The notes under the pieces were generated by a model. The model was given only the letters and a program-made list of their open reading frames with translations, had not been told where the DNA came from and made no database searches. Below are positions 11,407 through 23,415 of a DNA stretch of 64,000 bases, one piece after another (the first letter of the stretch is position 1; each line of letters begins with the position of its first letter). This stretch comes from Mesostigma viride (lineage: Eukaryota > Streptophyta > Mesostigmatophyceae > Mesostigmatales > Mesostigmataceae): the NCBI GenBank assembly GCA_009746045.1, contig RPFO01000079.1, positions 4,300,271 to 4,364,270 of the forward strand, given 5' to 3'. Made by a program: the position numbers and the translations under genes.

Positions 11407-12300
11407 TGCACGCAAGGGGCGAGTGCGCACACACGTACATCCACCGCGCACGCAAGGGGCGAGTGCACACACACGTACATACACCGCGCACGCAAGGGCC
11501 GGCTGCACTCACATGTACATACACCATGCACGCAAGGGGTGGCTGCACACACATGTACACAAACCATGCACGGAAGGGACGGCTGCACACAAACGTACAT
11601 ACACCGCGCACGCAAGGGCCGGCTGCACACACACGTACACACACCATGCACGCAAGGGCCGGCTGCACACACATGCACGTACACACACCATGCACGCAAG
11701 GGGCGGCTGCACACACATGTACACACACCATGCACGCAAGGGGCGGCTGCACACACACGTACACACACCGCGCACGTAGATCCACCGCGCACGCAAGGGA
11801 CGGCTACCCACACACGTACATCCACTGCGCACGCACGGGGCGACTGCACACACATGTACATACACCATGCACGCAAGGGGCGGCTGCACACACACGTACA
11901 TACACCATGCACACAAGGGGCGAGTGCAAACACATGTACATACACCATGCACGCAAGGGCCGGCATGCACAGAAACGTACATACAACGCGCACGCCCGGG
12001 GCAACTGCACTCACATGTACACACACCGCGCACACAAGGGGCGGCTGCACACACATGTACATCCACCGCGCACGCAAGGGGCGGCTGCACACACACGTAC
12101 ATACACCGCGCACGCAAGGGGCGAGTGCAAACACATGTACATACACCGCCCACGCAAGGGGCAACTGCCCACACATGTACATGCACTGCGCACGCAAGGG
12201 GCAGCTGCTGCACTCACACGTACATACACCGCGCACGCAAGGGACGGCTGCACTCACATGTACACACACCATGCACGCAAGGGGCGGCTGCACACACATA
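11407..12300. repeat. 40-bp satellite array, array 3 (0.9 kb)
   Basis: About 22 copies of the 40-bp unit. It begins with the same order of variants as array 2 (5367 onward) and then departs from it. One unit has a 3-bp insertion (GGGCAGCTGCTGCAC near 12203). Confidence 0.95.
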
Positions 12301-14420
12301 TCCAATCATTGCTTTATCCCATTGGAGTGAGGGGCTGCCAGAAGAACCAGATTTTTTACATATAAGTGATAAGCCCACGTCAAGGCCGTAGCCAATCTGA
12401 GACTCTAGACTAACTAGGCCTCCCGACAGGTGGCTAGGACATCACATTACCAGGGCCAACTCACCTGGGCCAGTCATGAGGACCTGGACTTGTAATACCC
12501 TCAAGCAGCGAGGGAGGGCGGGTGGGAGCTGCAAAGAGGCCTAATTGTGGCAGTACCACAACCCTAAGTAGTCGGACCGCCCTGGGGTGGCGCGTGCCAG
12601 CCCACTGACCAAAAGGCCAGTGGCACCGTGACGCGCGCCAGCCCACTGACCAAAAAGGCCAGTGGTGCCGTGGCGCGCGCCAGCCCACTGACCAAAAGGC
12701 CAGTGGCGCCGCGCCACCCCCGGTCCACACTACCCCCCCCTCACTTCTAGTCGGACTGACTACTGCGGCCGCCCCTCCCCCTTTGAGTATGCCGCAAGTC
12801 ATAGATAATACGAGCGTGAGCTCACAAAATCCAATCATTGCTTTATCCCATTGGAGTGAGGGGCTGCCAGAAGAACCAGATTTATTACATATAAGTGATA
12901 AGCCCACGTCAAGGCCGTAGCCAATCTGAGACTCTAGACTAACTAGGCCACCCGACAGGTGGCTAGGACATCACATTACCAGGGCCAACTCACCTGGGCC
13001 AGTCATGAGGACCTGGACTTGTAATACCCCACACCCCCAACCTGGCCCTCGGCCGCAGGCTGTCGCGTGACCCCGCCTCCCGTTGCCCCCCGTGTCCCCT
13101 GCCGCTACCAGCGGCTCCATCAGCCTAGCCAGGCGGCAATACAACGGGGGGAGCTAATAGTCTTCCTGAGCAGGATGATTCATCCCCAGGCCCAGCACAC
13201 ATCCCCTCACCCCAAAAGGTGCAGCTCGTCGAGGGTAAAGACACGCCGGATAAAACACAACCCCGCGGGCCCGCCACACAGGTGGGTCCTTACACGTCCC
13301 CCCCTCGTGGGGGGCGGGGAAAACGCAAAGGCAGAGCGGAGCCCGCAGCCTTACCGCGGGCGAAGCGGAGCCTTTGCGTTTTCCACGCCCCCCGCGAGGG
13401 GAAAAATTTTTTGGAAACCTGCCAACCCGTGAGGGGTTTTCCACGCACCCTCCCCCGCACCCAAGCTGCGTCCTTGGATTCCCCCTCCGCCTGTACGCCA
13501 TGCCCCGTCATCCCGTTTTTATGTTTTTGCACCATGGAAGCAGACCAACGATGTAACATAGCAGTAGCCGGGTGCCCGTTAAGGCACCGGACCCTACCCT
13601 CTCGTCTGCAGCACGAGGCTCCTCCTCCTCCATGCGTTGGGTAAAATTCTGCCCTTATATACTGCATGGACACTTCCCCCAACAATTCGTCACCTCGCCA
13701 TCCCCCGCACCTCCCCTTCTGGCCCACGCCGGCCGGAGGGAATACGCCAGGCGAAATGAGTTTCAGGTTTCGGCAGCTTGGACCACGCAATACTGTTTTA
13801 CAGTGATTCCTGCACCATCTCACGATTTTTACCACCCGCCTGCACTATTCCACAGCTCCCATCGACTGTGGCCTGGCCTGCCCAAATCATCTCGTGGCAG
13901 GAGATGATGTTCCATAGTGTCGGTCGGCGCCCAAATAATGCAGTGGAAATCGAGTCCTGTACTTCGAAAAACAGGGGCCCCGCCACCTTCCCCCCTCGGC
14001 GGCCAAAAATTTAAATCACTCTGGGCCCTCCCGAATAAACGGGAAGGCTGGTAGCCATCGACTAATTTGGGCTTGTGCCGCCATGGCCAGCCGCCACCGA
14101 ATTTCGATGGTCGCGACAGCTGCAAAGAGGCCTAATTGTGGCAGTACCACAACCCTAAGTAGTCGGACCGCCCTGTGGTGGCGCGTGCCAGCCCACTGAC
14201 CAAAAGGCCAGTGGCACCGTGACGCGCGCCAGCCCACTGACCAAAAAGGCCAGTGGTGCCGTGGCGCGCGCCAGCCCACTGACCAAAAGGCCAGTGGCGC
14301 CGCGCCACCCCCGGTCCACACTACCCCCCCCCTCACTTCTAGTCGGACTGACTACTGCGGCCGCCCCTCCCCCTTTGAGTATGCCGCAAGTCATAGATAA
14401 TACGAGCGTGAGCTCACAAA
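12301..14420. repeat. Macrosatellite spacer unit, copy 3
   Basis: P-Q-P-R-Q order as in the other two copies, with the R hairpin at about 13296-13400. Differences from copy 2 are scattered substitutions and small indels (for example a 4-bp loss in GCATGCACC near 13530). No supported gene. Confidence 0.9.
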
Positions 14421-14945
14421 GTACATACACCGCGCACGTAGATCCACCGCGCACGCAAGGGACGGCTACCCACACACGTACATCCACTGCGCACGCACGG
14501 GTCGACTGCACACACATGTACATACACCATGCACGCAAGGGGCGGCTGCACACACATGTACATACACCGCGCACGCAAGGGGCAACTGCCCACACATGTA
14601 CATCCACCGCGCACGCAAGGGTCGGCTGCACTCACATGTACATACTCGCGCACGTAAGGGGCGGCTGCACACACACGTACACACACCATGCACGCAAGGG
14701 CCGGCATGCACACACACGTACATACTGTACACCGCGCACGCAAGGGGCGGCTGCACACACACGTACACACACCATGCACGCAATGGGCAAGTGCAAACAC
14801 ATGTACATACACCGCGCACGCAAGGGGCAACTGCCCACACATGTACATCCACCGCGCACGCAAGGGGCGGCTGCACAGAAACGTACACACACCGCGCACG
14901 CAAGGGCCGGCTGCACACACATCTACATACACCTTGCACGTACAA
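14421..14945. repeat. 40-bp satellite array, array 4 (diverged edge)
   Basis: About 13 copies of the 40-bp unit with more indels than the inner arrays (GTAAGGGG, GCAATGGGC, an inserted ACTGTAC), as expected for the boundary of a tandem array. Confidence 0.9.
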
Positions 14946-15145
14946 CACACAACACACACACAACAAAAAATTATATACACACACACGCACACGCACACGC
15001 ACACGCACACGCACACGCACACGCACACGCACACGCACACGCACACGCACACGCACACGCACACGCACACGCACACGCACACGCACAACACACACAACAC
15101 ACACAACACACACACGCACATGTGAACAACACACACACACAACAA
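14946..15145. repeat. (CACACG)n / (CA)n microsatellite
   Basis: A run of CACACG hexamers from about 14986 to 15088, flanked by CACAACACA repeats. It marks the right border of the macrosatellite; beyond it the sequence is A/T-richer and not part of the 40-bp family. Confidence 0.95.
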
Positions 15146-15240
15146 TTATAATATTAGTAACAAATAGTAATAAAGTATTTGCAAGCGTACTTCGTGTGAA
15201 TTATGTGTAGACGAGAATAGAAGCTAAACAAAACTCTAAT

Positions 15241-15308
15241 GGAGAAAGGGGGATTCGAACCCTTGGGAAAGTTACCCCATACATAGCATTCCACTCGGAC
15301 ATTTCTCC
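15241..15308 (-). pseudogene. tRNA-Ser relic lacking the anticodon arm
   Basis: Read on the minus strand: acceptor arms GGAGAAA and TTTCTCC pair over 7 bp. A D-arm start TGTCCGAGTGG is typical of serine tRNAs. Then come a variable-arm-like GGGGTAACTTTCCC and a T loop GGGTTCGAATCCCC. At 68 nt it is about 20 nt shorter than a normal class II tRNA. The part between GAGTGG and AATGCTATGTA, where the anticodon loop should be, is missing, and the T stem has mismatches. The text resembles plastid-type serine tRNAs, so an organelle-derived or retroposed fragment is possible. Not a functional tRNA. Confidence 0.7.
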
Positions 15309-15342
15309 GAAAAATAGGTCACGTAAGCTAAGGGTGGAGAGT

Positions 15343-15400
15343 TAAGGGTGTAGGTTGTAGGATGTATGGTGTAGGGTGTAGGGTGTAGGGTGTAGGGTGT
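15343..15400. repeat. TGTAGGG short tandem repeat (telomere-like variant)
   Basis: Degenerate then regular heptamers of the form GTGTAGG (GGGTGTAGGTTGTAGGATGTATGG, then four clean GTGTAGG units). It differs from the plant telomere unit TTTAGGG at one position. It stands alone between the tRNA relic and unique sequence. Confidence 0.85.
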
Positions 15401-17912
15401 CTTGAGCTTTCTATTTTGAGATCAATAGATAGTCCCCTTCCATGATCATGTGCGTGAGCTGGTTATGATTTTCATCTATGGCGTGTGTGGCCACATCGTG
15501 TATTTACAACAACTTTCTAGCCATGGATAACTTGGACAAGGTAAAAACGTGTTGGTTCCAGAATACATGTGATCGCTGCATTGTCATCTACAATGTACAA
15601 ATTAATTACTTAAAAGCTACGGATTTCGGGGCTAAGTTTTTATGGGTAGAGATTGGCAAGGGTGTTTTTATCTTGCCACTTGGTCACTTGGTGTGCATTA
15701 CGTCTGTTCGTGCGTTGGACTCAAAAAACTGTCCGTGTGTGGTGGTGGACTTTTCCTCACGGGCAGTCGCCATATGTCATACAAGCACTTGTTCGGCGTA
15801 CCACTAGCTCGTGGATGTCACCATTGTAATTTTGCGTTGTAACAGCATTTCTCGGAGCCAACGGCCGTTGGACTCCGAAAAACTGATAACCTTGTCTAAA
15901 GGTGTGTGCGTGAGATGGCACATGTGCATCGTCGGGGGGAGTTTTCTCAAGAGCCACATGTGGTAGTGTAAGGTGGGCATGCTTAGTGCGTACGGGTGGG
16001 AGGGACAAGAGGTGCAGAAGTTGACGGCTTTTGACCTTGGGAAATGACAAGGCACACACATAAGACAACCACAACCAAGTGATAATTTTAATGTCTTCAC
16101 GGGTGTACTGTCAATTTCTCCGAGCCAACGGCCGTTGGACTCTCGAAACCCTGTCTACAATGTGTGTGCGTGCGATGGCACTTGTGCCATGTGCCGGGGG
16201 GGGGGTGAGAAATCTGTCGTTCATTAATTTGTGCCTCGTCGGGGTGGGCATGCATGAATTTGTGCCTCGTCGGGGTGGACATGCATGAAAGCATTTTCTT
16301 TGGTACTCGGGGTTCAATATTTTTGTCTTTCTGTTGAAACGTCGACGTGCTCTTCTCCTGCTCTTTTTTTTTCCTACTCAACGGCCGTTGGTGCTTTCAA
16401 ACTTGCCCAGCGTTATGACTAGGATGCCCTTCTTTACTGCTAGCCACCGCCGCTTGTGTACAATGCTAGAATTAGGCCGGGGTAATGGTACACAACCACC
16501 GCGTCCCCAGTGCAAGGTTTGTGAATGCGCTAGTTCGTAAAAAATTCGGCACTTGGAGGGTCCGAACCACTGACCTCACTGTTGTTATTTCAACATGTCC
16601 TGAACGAAAAAGCTGCGTAAAGGATACGTTAACCGTCCCCTGTTATTCTTGATTATATACATTACATTAGAGTGACGTACACACGCGGTTGGTGGTCCGT
16701 TTAACGGTGTGTTTCCGTACTTGCCAACTGAACTTGCAAACTGACTGACTGGATCCGTTACGACTAACAAGTGAACGACGAGTGAGCTACTATAGTTTTG
16801 TTCAGTTCTATGTGTCTATATGTACATAGCCGTTTATTCAAAACCGTTGCGTGGGCCCACCTTCATTAGGATTCGCTGATACTCATTTCCCCTCTCACCT
16901 CTTTGGTCCATAATTGGCTAATAAAATATACCCATTTCCCCGAAAAAACCGTTGCGTGGATACCTTGATTCTGGGTTCGCTGATACTTGTTTCCCATTTT
17001 AAATCTCCCGTCCATAATTGGATACATGTAATGTAGGAGGATACCCACTTGCCCGAAATCCGCGTAACGGGTGGTTAATACTGCTGTAAGCGGAACCACA
17101 GACAAATCTGCGTAACGGGCTAACATTATTGTCCTCGTTTTTCATGTACTGGTTTTTGCACGCAGGACGCCATTCGCAACACCGCCTGACGGAGTCGGAT
17201 GGACCGGACGTGCGTGAGGCTGCTGTTCACAGTCGTCAAGTTGGCAGACATTAATATCAACACGGTCACGAGAATTCGTCCAGAGAATAATTGATGCTTG
17301 TGACGTGCTCGACGGCTGCGATGACCGAGATGATGCGTGTAGTGCACAGCGTCCGAGACGTCGCGACACCCGTGGCTGTCCTGTTGATGCGAACGCACGG
17401 TGACGAGACGGAGCCCATTATATAGGTGGATTACAAGTTAGAACGGCCCGCGCGGTTGCACTGTTTAATCGCGAACGTGGATTTTGCGGAGCCGACGGCC
17501 GTTGGGGATTGGAAATCTGATGATATCGGGGCTGCGCACGACATCGAGGAACTGGGGATCGACGTAGGTCTACAGGCTCACTTGTCCGTCAACATGTATG
17601 GCCTCGCTTGACTGTCATCATCTTGACATGTACATAACTAGTTCATATACCATGCATTTGACACTGCCTGCACGTGGATTTTCCAGACATATATTGAGGG
17701 TAATTATAACTCGAAAGCACTACGTACGATTGAGACGTCCGGTCGTAGAGCAGATGCACTGGAGCTTTCTGATCTTCCAATTGATGGGTCTGTAATTATG
17801 TAAGATATTCAGATATCGCGATGACTCGAGCATCGATGCATGGAATGTAATAATGTATTTCATTCAATTATACATCCAATTTAACTCCGCAATTGAGGGG
17901 CGCACATGTCCT
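15401..17912. other. Non-coding stretch with small duplications
   Basis: No gene that I can support. An open frame of 109 codons at 15478-15807 (+) has Cys-rich and hydrophobic stretches but no recognisable domain or splice context. The stretch holds repeated palindromes (listed separately), a 31-bp direct repeat with CATGCATGAA at 16237-16290, and a tandem duplication of about 104 bp (16841-16944 and 16945-17050: ACCGTTGCGTGG ... GTCCATAATTGG). Confidence 0.6.
15851..17510. repeat. Four dispersed copies of the palindrome CAACGGCCGTTG
   Basis: The 12-bp perfect palindrome CAACGGCCGTTG occurs near 15860, 16124 and 16380, and with one change (CGACGGCCGTTG) near 17493. The first two lie in a longer diverged duplication (TTTCTC.GAGCCAACGGCCGTTGGACTC, then a GATGGCAC block about 60 bp later). 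The fourth shares the CGGAGCC lead-in. Confidence 0.75.
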
Positions 17913-19673
17913 TCAGCCCGAGACAACATTTCCCAAGTAATTTTCGATTAGTGATTTAGTGTGGGCCTTCCCGGATACCATCGCTGCCTTGACGGGATTT
18001 TGCAAAGCGTCTGTAGGAGGTTTACGCATCAACCTTTCTACAGCAAGGGTGAGAAAGCCCTTACGGCTTGGGCGCTCAAGACACGAACTGCCCTGAGTAC
18101 TATCCCTACCAACGCAGGGATCCTCCCGACCAACGCCAGAAGGGGGGAGGCTAGGCAAGCTGTCGCGCAAGCTCTCTGCCTGTTCTACCCCTAGGGTGTG
18201 TAAGTGGTGTGCTACCACAGCAACATCATCATCATAGTCCCCACTCTGCAACTCCAACTCAGCTTCCCCACTAGGCGCGCTAGTAGGTACCACTGTCCCC
18301 TGCATTGCCACATACAGGAGCCGAAGAGGAAGGAGGAGTCACAGTGCTAGAGAGCCTGCTAGGGTCGGAGTACAACTCCAACACTCTAGACCAAGCCTCC
18401 ACATCACGCATGTAGGGCTTCACCCTATTCCAAGCCATAGTGACCTCAGTGCCCTCATAGTCCACCACGCATTTACGCATAGCAGCATCACAAGAAATGA
18501 CCTTGGCTGGACCAAGCCACCTGCCACGCTTACCCAGGGCACCTTCCTTGTGCAGCCAAACATCATGCCCCACACTGGGCTCATAAGCCCCACGTCGCCT
18601 ATCCAACTGGACAAGGCGCTGAAAACGGGATGCTAGGTGGTCTTTGTACACATCCACCACCACATCGTGATATTGGCCAAACTGCAAACCCTCGGCAGTC
18701 ACCAACACCCCATCCTGTGTCGACATCAGCACACGGTTGTTCAAACTTCGACACACGGCAAGTGCCCACAAGAGCCGACTAGAGAATTCACTGTGTGGCA
18801 TGTGGTCCCCACGTCGGGTAGCAAGCAGCTTAAACTCCTGTACCGCTCTCTCCGCTATCCCTTGTGACTCGTGGTCCTCACGCCCCACTGTTCCCACAAA
18901 CTCATACCCTGGTTCCTTGGCAGCCCACTTGAATTGCTGATCAAACTGCATCCCTGTATAACCATGCTAAACATGGAGTCCAAAAGGTCTATCACCTCAA
19001 GGAGGTCCCCAACATGCTGTGACTTGAGTGAGACAACTGAAACAAAATGGGAAAATCTGTCTATTCCCAGCAAGTAGACAGCCTGGTCCTGGAACAAAAT
19101 GTCACACACCAAGTGACCACGCTCAAGGGGTGGATGTTTGACATGCCTACGTGCACGCTTAGGCGCAGTGGACTGACACTGGTGACAACCACTGTACATG
19201 GACTGCACCGTGCTAGCTAGCCAACTTAGTTAGTCCCCGGCCGGTGCCAATGCCCGTGCAAAACGGATAGCGTGGGTCCCATGGCCTAACACATGATGCA
19301 AGCGTGCAGCAACAGCAGTCAAGGAAAGGACTTCACCTGGTGTGGCCAGTGACCCCCCATCGTCACGGTCGACGTGCATGAGTCCAGCTTGCATAGTACC
19401 AGCATTACTGGTCGTTGGGGGTTCATGGTCCCGCGTCGCCGCAGGCGTAACAATGTCTGCTGTGCACAAGCCGCTACGCAACACAGCCGCAATGCACGCA
19501 GCAGAATTGTTGTCTACACAACCAGTACCCAGCTCATTACATGCAGCTAGATCAGTGGTAAACACATCATCGTCCCAACATGGGCTATCTAGTTTGCTGC
19601 AGAGGGAGCAGCACAACGTTACGAGCCGCGCCAAAATCTGCCCTCGTAAGCGGTACCCGAAAAGTGGCGCCAA
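17913..19673 (-). pseudogene. Retroelement integrase, decayed (Ty3-like)
   Basis: Minus-strand remains of an integrase, N- to C-terminal from 19673 down. A zinc-binding domain has RLHHVLGHGTH, then MYSGCHQCQ after an in-frame stop at about 19225. The catalytic core has DILFQDQAVYLLGIDRFSHFV and then, after a frameshift near 18955, MQFDQQFKW and the E-containing HESQGIAERAVQEFK. The C-terminal module has RWLGPAKVISCD and ends with AWNRVKPYM, reminiscent of a GPY/F domain. A further frame change near 18305 leads into an acidic tail ending at 17913. No reverse transcriptase lies upstream, so the element is both mutated and truncated. Lineage is inferred from the GPY/F-like end and is not certain. 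Confidence 0.8.
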
Positions 19674-22459
19674 ATGCGATTTTTGGTGTGCGCGTGCACG
19701 AAAGTGACCGAATTCCGGGCGACAGGCATGGCGGTCTGGCAGGCGATGCTGAGCGTGTATAAAGGCACTATCAAGGCTGAAATTTTACGATTATCCTCCT
19801 AAGGTGTTATTCGATCCACCACTGTTTTTTTTTCGCCATAAAGTTTGCGGAATCGAACAGCATGTTGCGTCATTCATAGATGGGTGCCTGAATGGTCGCA
19901 GATTTTCTCTCGACCCCACCTGACCGCAGCAAAAAATTTTCCCGATGAAGTGCGCCCTAAGATCGGGGTTTCGATCACAAACGACGCATTTTTTAATTCT
20001 AAAGACTTTGACCGAACGACTTTCTTCATTACCGCTGCCATTTTTTTTTCCTGAGCTACCGCATATTTCCGACCAATTTCAAGGCTGCGTCAGGCTTGGC
20101 AAACCGATAATCCATATATATTCGTGTTTGCCCCAAACGTCATGTTTAATGCAGGCTTTGTGGGCTCTAAAGACGCCCACGATGTTGGGGCTTTTATCAG
20201 CCTCTGGACATGCACAAACTGCGGTCAGCAGGTCAATGCCGGAACGAGTTTCTGCGGCGGGGTGTGCGAAACAGACATCAAGCGCAAGGCAGACATGGAT
20301 ACCTCCGAGCGGTATGTTCCCATATTCATATCTAGGGGCGAGTTCACTCCTTGTTGAGGCCCTGACCTTGTCACGGAGGAATATGTTACCAGTTCCCCAT
20401 CTCCGGAGTTTCTCTTTTGGTCATCTTCTTATCTTGCGGGAAGTGCGTCATTAATCGTATAGCGAGCTACGGTTTCATGGCGAGCCTTTTCTTCACATCA
20501 GCAACGTACAGGTTACCTTACAGACTAGGGATGTCAAGGAATTCTTCACACGGATATCAGGAAGGTTGCATTATGGATTGCGGGCAAGATATTACGGGCT
20601 GGCTGGCAGCCAATTGAAGCGCTATTGCCGCCGATGGCAATGATTTGCAGTCAGATACTATGGATCACAAAGCTGTTGCTTTGCTCTAGTTGTACATGCT
20701 GCAATTTATTGGCATTGTGCTCACGGCAAGTAATGTTGCATTACATGGTTGACCACGAAGATTGATGGAAAACCCAGAAGCAATTGGTGGATTTCTTTGA
20801 TGCTTGATGGCTTCACATGCTTGTGAGTCCATGAAACCCACTGCATACGCGCCCACCATCTCTAAGCTGAAAGCATCTGCCTTCAACAAGCATCTTAAGA
20901 CATGCATGCACATGAGAACTGTCATGGTTTGTGGAGAGGGTGGCATATTGCGTGAGAGTGGAGAGAGGACAGTGGCCGGGCTAGGCCAGCTACCTGTGCT
21001 GCCACACGGCCGGGCGGCAAACACTGATGCACAAGCTGCCTTACACGCCAGCACCCAAGCTGCCTTCATACCCCTGAATGATGAGCAGAGGGCATCCTGG
21101 ACGGCCGCATCCATGCAGTTCATGCAGTTCAGGCTGTGCGTGGTTGCCAAGGGCACGGGTAAATGAGCCAATGGCGGACTATTATTACGCACGCTGCAAC
21201 CAGCGCTAATGAAGCAACCCGAGCCTGCCCCCCTGCATGATAGGTATGTGTGTTTTGTTTTCTCATGTCGTGTGCACAACCAGCCATCCTTTATTTCCCT
21301 ATGATGCATGTTTGCGGAATTCTGGCAACCTGGCACATGGCCAAACTCCTCAATGTCAGGGGTGTGAGGGGTTGTTTGTCAAGAGGATAGACACACACAC
21401 ATGCTCAACACCTCTTGCTCCAATGCCACTGCCACTCACCCAGAAACTCAGGCACAACCACGCACGATCGCTAAGCTGCTAGCCAGAATCGCAGTCCTCA
21501 CCAAAGTGAGGGATGGGGCACCAGCTAGTTTGACAGTCTGGCTGAGGACGTGCAGGAGTTGAATGACATTTCTGAAGCAAGTAGTCAGGAATGGCTTGGA
21601 GAAACATTGTGAAGCATGCAAGGGCATGCATCTCATGCTGACAAGGGCCAGAGCAAGAGCATGAGCACAAGGCACGTGCCTATGTAGAGGCCATTGCATG
21701 GCCTTGCACTATCTGTTGAAGACAACTGCGGTATGGTGGCCAAGCGGCTCACCGGGAATGTGCAGTGGCTTCTTCATGCTAGGTACGATGGCGGCCAAGT
21801 GCAGTCCTTTGGTGGCACATTTCAAGCCGGCAACCTTGAGGTAGCAAGTGAGCAGTGTATGAGCTGTCTGGCTATGCACCACAGCGCTGGCTGAGGAGAT
21901 CTAGTCCAACTTAGAAGCTGCATTGCCAGCAACGTGAGCCCCTATAACATAGACAGGGACATGGGGACATCCATGGTGATGCAGAGGACCATGGTTGGCA
22001 ATCTTAGTCAGGCGGGCCGCTTGCCAAGGGATGTGCTGCTACCGAATCAAGGCGCACAAAACACATCGCAGCCATGCCTGGCATGCTTAGATTATTACAT
22101 TGCCAAGCTGAGTTTGCGACTACCGTGCATGCTGTGGGTTTGAACTGATCATGCTAGCCAACGTGACAGCTGGCAGTTCTTATGTCTAACAAGCCCCTAC
22201 TTGAAAATTGCCTGAGCAAGGCCATATGCACATATATACAGCCATTTCTAGCCACTGTTCATAGTAGTATTCATATATCTTTGTCTATTCGTCACAAAAG
22301 TTGTGTTATATTATCTGTGGACTGTGAAAGGTCTGAACAGTTAGCAACACAGTTGGTGGGAGTTGGCCATACCGTTACTAAAGAACTTTGCATCCAAGGT
22401 TGAGTGATAGCTAGAAACTAGCAGGTGTTGCATGGACCAGTGAACCCAAATTATGACAC
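19674..22459. other. Stretch without a supportable gene
   Basis: Moderately A/T-rich DNA with T homopolymers (19826, 20041). Open frames on either strand (for example 20686-21336 minus, 20804-21166 plus) overlap each other and show no known domain or codon pattern. I see no RNA gene. The GCATGC-rich text around 21000-22150 looks like old non-coding or repeat sequence. Confidence 0.5.
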
Positions 22460-22975
22460 GTACGTGATGGACCTGAAGTTTTGTGCAATGTCTGAAATGA
22501 TGATTATTAACATGCGCGCTTGTTTTCAGCCTCAACTGAGCACATCTGGCATGGGAAACTGCAAGAAATGTGGCGGAAATGCAAAAAACGCACATTTTTG
22601 CTCACACTTGCTAGCGAGCTGTCAATGAATGAAGTACAACGGACCTGAATTTTTGTGCAATGTCTGCAATGATGATATTTAATATGCTTGCAAGTTTCCA
22701 GCCCCAACTGAGCACATCTTGTATGAAAACTGTCATGAAATGTGTTTAAAAAACGCGAAAAATGCGCATTTTTGCTAGCATTTGGTGGCATTTGGTTACC
22801 AAATACAGTACGATGGACCTGATTTTTTGTGCCATGTCTACATAAATGATGTCTAACGTGATTGCAAATTTCCAGCCTTGGCTGAACACATCTTCTATGG
22901 AAACTGCAATGAGATGTGGTGAAACAGTGCGTTTTTGCTAGCATTTGGTGGCAGTTTGTCACCAAATGAGGTCAG
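22460..22975. repeat. 175-bp tandem repeat, three diverged copies
   Basis: Copies start near 22465, 22641 and 22813, each with GATGGACCTGAAKTTTTGTGC, then CAGCCYYRRCTGARCACATCT, AAACTG, a GAAATGTG block and TTTTTGCTAGCATTTGG. Spacing is 176 and 172 bp. Divergence is substantial, so the array is old. Confidence 0.85.
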
Positions 22976-23415
22976 ATGACCATGGGACCTGGTGCACAGT
23001 TGGTAGACCTGGGCATTAGCCTACCTGCAAACATCCAGGTCAGGAGCTCTTTATTTGCATATTAAATGGTATTTGTTTATATTAAAATCTGGAAAGTTGC
23101 TAAAAATAGACATGCCAAAAGGAGGTTATTGGTCCTGAGGATAGCCGCTACACTACCGCCTCGTCTGCCATTACAGTAGAGGACAGCTCGGATGAGGATT
23201 ACATCCCCATCTAGTGCTTAACGGTTGGGGGATGATGCAGACGATATTTGTTTAAACTTTTGTGTAATTATTTTTCTAATGAGATTAGCATAGTACTCCG
23301 TGGCATGCCTTTGCGCATGACACGCAAGTACTTACTTACTTACTTACTTACATGCCAAAAATAGACCAACCGATGTCGGAAAATTCTGGAAAGTCAAATT
23401 CCTTCTACTGGTGTC
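22976..23415. other. Non-coding, includes a (TTAC)n run
   Basis: Nothing gene-like. A short (CTTA)n microsatellite lies at about 23330-23352. The sequence becomes continuous with the 3' end of the gag-like relic at 23416. Confidence 0.5.

Noticed and set aside
15478-15807. 109-codon frame as a host gene
   Set aside because: No domain, no promoter or splice evidence; length is not exceptional for this composition. Mentioned only in the region entry.
16540-16590. Second tRNA-like fragment (GGTTCGGACCC on the minus strand)
   Set aside because: Only a B-box-like word; no acceptor pairing or A box could be found.
20686-21336. 216-codon minus-strand frame
   Set aside because: Cys/Met-rich with no domain and overlapping a plus-strand frame; no codon or context support.
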